Shown one piece after another: positions 13,886-15,532 of a stretch of DNA of 15,532 nucleotides. Source of the stretch: Clostridiales bacterium (lineage in GTDB: Bacteria > Bacillota > Clostridia > TANB77 > CAG-508). The notes beneath the pieces were generated by a model. That model was not told the origin of the DNA and searched no databases. It saw only the letters and a list, made by a program, of their open reading frames with translations. Position 1 is the stretch's first letter, and every line of letters starts with the position of its first letter. The stretch lies in assembly GCA_003518755.1 (NCBI GenBank), contig DOYA01000115.1:1-15532 (forward strand), written 5' to 3'. The translations under genes were made by a program, and so were the position numbers.

Positions 13886-15031
13886 GTGAATAAAAAAATA
13901 AACAGTTTTTTAGCCGGTATACTATCTTTTATTTTAATGTTTTTTATTTGGCATAAATTTTTATCTAGTGGTAATACAATAATATTTATAATGTTTTTTT
14001 TAATAAGCTTTTTATTTTTTAAAAGAGTAATAGAAAATGAATATAAAAGAAAATTTATTGTTACCATAACAATTGCAATAATCTTTTCTGTTATAGAAAT
14101 AATATGTGGTAGCATAAATACAGACTATACTTTAAGACATGTTTTAAATAAGTGGAGTATACTAGATTTCTTTGGGTATTTGGTTTTAATATGGAGTACA
14201 ATTTCTTTTATATATAGTGTTAATATTAAAGAAAATAATAAAAGAAAAGAATGTAGAAATCACAAGATATATCAGTTGATATTCGATTCAAAAGACTCTT
14301 TTTATATAAATATTATATTGATAGTCTTATCATGGATGCCATATTTTCTCACATATTATCCAGGAATACTAACAGCTGATTCTTGCGTTCAAATTGGACA
14401 AGTATTAGGTGTGGAAAAATTGACAAATCATCATCCAATTGTACATACAGGAATAATAAGTATATTTATAAATTTTGGTAAAAATATTGTTGGAAATATA
14501 AACATAGGTGTAAGCTTATATATAATATTTCAAATGATAGCAATGGCTGTGATGTTTTCAGAAGTATTGAAATATATGAATAAAAAAAATGTACCTTATA
14601 TGGTAAGAGAGATTTGTTTATTATATTATATGTTTTATCCAATTAATGCATTATTTAGTGTTATTATGTGGAAAGATATATTGTTTTCTGGAATAGTACC
14701 AGTTTATATTATTTTTAATATAGAATTGCTATATAATACAGAAGAATTTTTTGAAAATAAAAAAAGTATTATAAAATATATTAGTGTTTCTTTATTAGTT
14801 ATGTTTTTAAGAAATAATGGATTATATGTTGTTTTATTAACATTACCACTAATACTTATATCGTTAAGAAAATACTTAAAAAAAGTAGTTATTATAATTA
14901 TAGCAATAATTGTATTATATTTAACAATAAAAAGTGCAATATTTAATGTTTTTAATGTTAAAAAGCGGCTCTGTAGGAGAACTGCTTTCGATACCGTTAC
15001 AACAAATCGCAAGGGTGAAAAAAAATCATAA
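13886..15031 (+). CDS. DUF6020-like multi-pass membrane protein, N-terminal part before a frameshift
   Basis: This frame encodes several hydrophobic membrane segments and the motifs YYPGILTADSCVQIGQ (Pro159, Asp165), NHHPIVHT (His182-His183) and MWKDILFSG, which fit the DUF6020 family of integral membrane proteins often found in polysaccharide loci. The loop with Asp after the first large hydrophobic block resembles the catalytic loop of GT-C type enzymes, so a lipid-phosphate-sugar transferase role is possible but unproven. The frame is broken at the A5 run 14960-14964: the last ~24 residues before the stop at 15029-15031 are out of register, and the family motif continues one base later in another frame. 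GTG 13886 is preferred to GTG 13877 because AAAGGTGA (13873-13880), which includes the stop of the previous gene, is properly spaced only for it. Confidence 0.72.
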   Translation: MNKKINSFLAGILSFILMFFIWHKFLSSGNTIIFIMFFLISFLFFKRVIENEYKRKFIVTITIAIIFSVIEIICGSINTDYTLRHVLNKWSILDFFGYLVLIWSTISFIYSVNIKENNKRKECRNHKIYQLIFDSKDSFYINIILIVLSWMPYFLTYYPGILTADSCVQIGQVLGVEKLTNHHPIVHTGIISIFINFGKNIVGNINIGVSLYIIFQMIAMAVMFSEVLKYMNKKNVPYMVREICLLYYMFYPINALFSVIMWKDILFSGIVPVYIIFNIELLYNTEEFFENKKSIIKYISVSLLVMFLRNNGLYVVLLTLPLILISLRKYLKKVVIIIIAIIVLYLTIKSAIFNVFNVKKRLCRRTAFDTVTTNRKGEKKS

Positions 15032-15532
15032 AGAGGAATTAGATATAGAGATACAAACTCAAATTGATGAATTTTTTCTATGTAATAATATAGAAGAAAA
15101 GTATAATCCATTATTAGCGGATCCAGTTAAAGTGGAACTAAACAATGGATATTTTAGTGATAATAAAGTTGAGTTTTTGGAATTATGGTTAAAATTATTA
15201 AAAAAATATCCTAAAGATTATATAGAATCATTTATATCAAATTCATATGGATATTATTATCCAGAAGCAAAACATTGGGTAGCCAATAGAACAATCGAAC
15301 TAAATAATCTAGGAATTGTACAAACACCGTTAGTCAAAGGGAAAATAACATCTAAAATTGATTCATATATAGAAAAAAGAGATATACCATTAATATCAAT
15401 GTTTTTTAGTGTGGGGATGGCATTTTGGATAATTATTATTTCATTTGGATATGAATTGTTAACAAAAAATTATGAGATGGTTATTCCATATGCAATTATA
15501 TTTATATTATGGTTAACAATTGTAGCTTCTCC
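14964..15532 (+). pseudogene. Out-of-frame continuation of the DUF6020-like gene, running off the window
   Basis: Reading in the third frame from 14964 gives an open frame to the window end with no stop: SGSVGELLSIPLQQIARV first, then DEFFLCNNIEEKYNPLLADP, a YPKDYIESFISNSYGYYYPE segment, and two hydrophobic segments near the end. GELLSIPLQQIARV is the conserved motif expected right after the preceding frame of the DUF6020 family. Removing one A from 14960-14964 would join both parts into an open frame of at least 548 residues. So the gene is either a recent pseudogene or carries an indel error in the assembly. The shift is +1, so a classical -1 slippery site does not explain it. The 3' end is outside the window. 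Confidence 0.8.

Noticed and set aside
14953..14970. Programmed ribosomal frameshifting in the DUF6020-like gene
   Set aside because: The continuation is in the +1 frame, not -1, and no rare codon or stop at the shift point suggests a +1 site; a one-base indel is simpler.
14704..15111. 135-codon minus-strand frame across the frameshift region
   Set aside because: Antisense to the membrane protein gene; spans both sense frames only because stops are few there. The sense motif LSIPLQQIARV shows which strand codes.

Overview
The window is very AT-rich, uses the standard code (TGA is a real stop) and has strong GGAGG-type ribosome binding sites. It carries a SipL-like spore-coat morphogenesis gene followed by yunB. 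SipL-type SPOCS+LysM proteins are typical of Clostridia, so the source is most likely an anaerobic spore-forming member of Clostridia. Species or genus cannot be resolved from the sequence.

Layout. (1) Positions 1-227, minus strand: 5' part of a YbjQ/UPF0145 gene with a good sigma-A promoter (258-286). (2) 228-423: divergent spacer with two GGGGAC-GTCCCC palindromes and a perfect 18-bp inverted repeat (377-420) that contains the sipL ribosome binding site. (3) 424-2707: sipL-like gene and overlapping yunB, both sporulation genes. (4) 2708-2836: convergent spacer built of GGGGACGGAGT repeats, with a perfect 29-bp stem and 4-nt loop that should terminate transcription from both sides. (5) 2837-3553, minus strand: deoD purine nucleoside phosphorylase with a consensus TTGACA-17-TATAAT promoter. 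(6) 3554-3951: divergent spacer holding a 192-bp inverted-repeat element (3606-3797), a pair of diverged TACCCGG repeats and the likely promoter of the next operon. (7) 3952-15532 and beyond, plus strand: a surface-polysaccharide operon.

The polysaccharide operon runs: Wzz/CpsC-type chain-length protein, CpsD-type tyrosine kinase, CpsB-type PHP phosphatase, GalE epimerase, ABC transporter ATPase and permease (Wzt/Wzm or TagH/TagG type), an 83-residue coiled-coil protein, a GT4 glycosyltransferase, a GT2 glycosyltransferase with a GT4-like remnant at its C-terminus, a bifunctional GT4-GT2 enzyme, and a DUF6020-like multi-pass membrane protein interrupted by a +1 frameshift and running off the window. 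The spacers are mostly very short or overlapping, so one transcript is likely. GalE would supply UDP-galactose, the glycosyltransferases would build a glycan on a lipid carrier, and the ABC pair would export it. The CpsB/C/D triad, usually linked to Wzy-dependent capsule, would then control length or attachment. No initiating phospho-sugar transferase, Wzx flippase or Wzy polymerase is seen in the window.

Most unusual signals: the hairpin over the sipL ribosome binding site, the 192-bp inverted-repeat element whose edge completes the deoD -35 box, the coiled-coil peptide between exporter and glycosyltransferases, loss of a catalytic-motif glutamate in the bifunctional enzyme, and the frameshifted DUF6020 gene.
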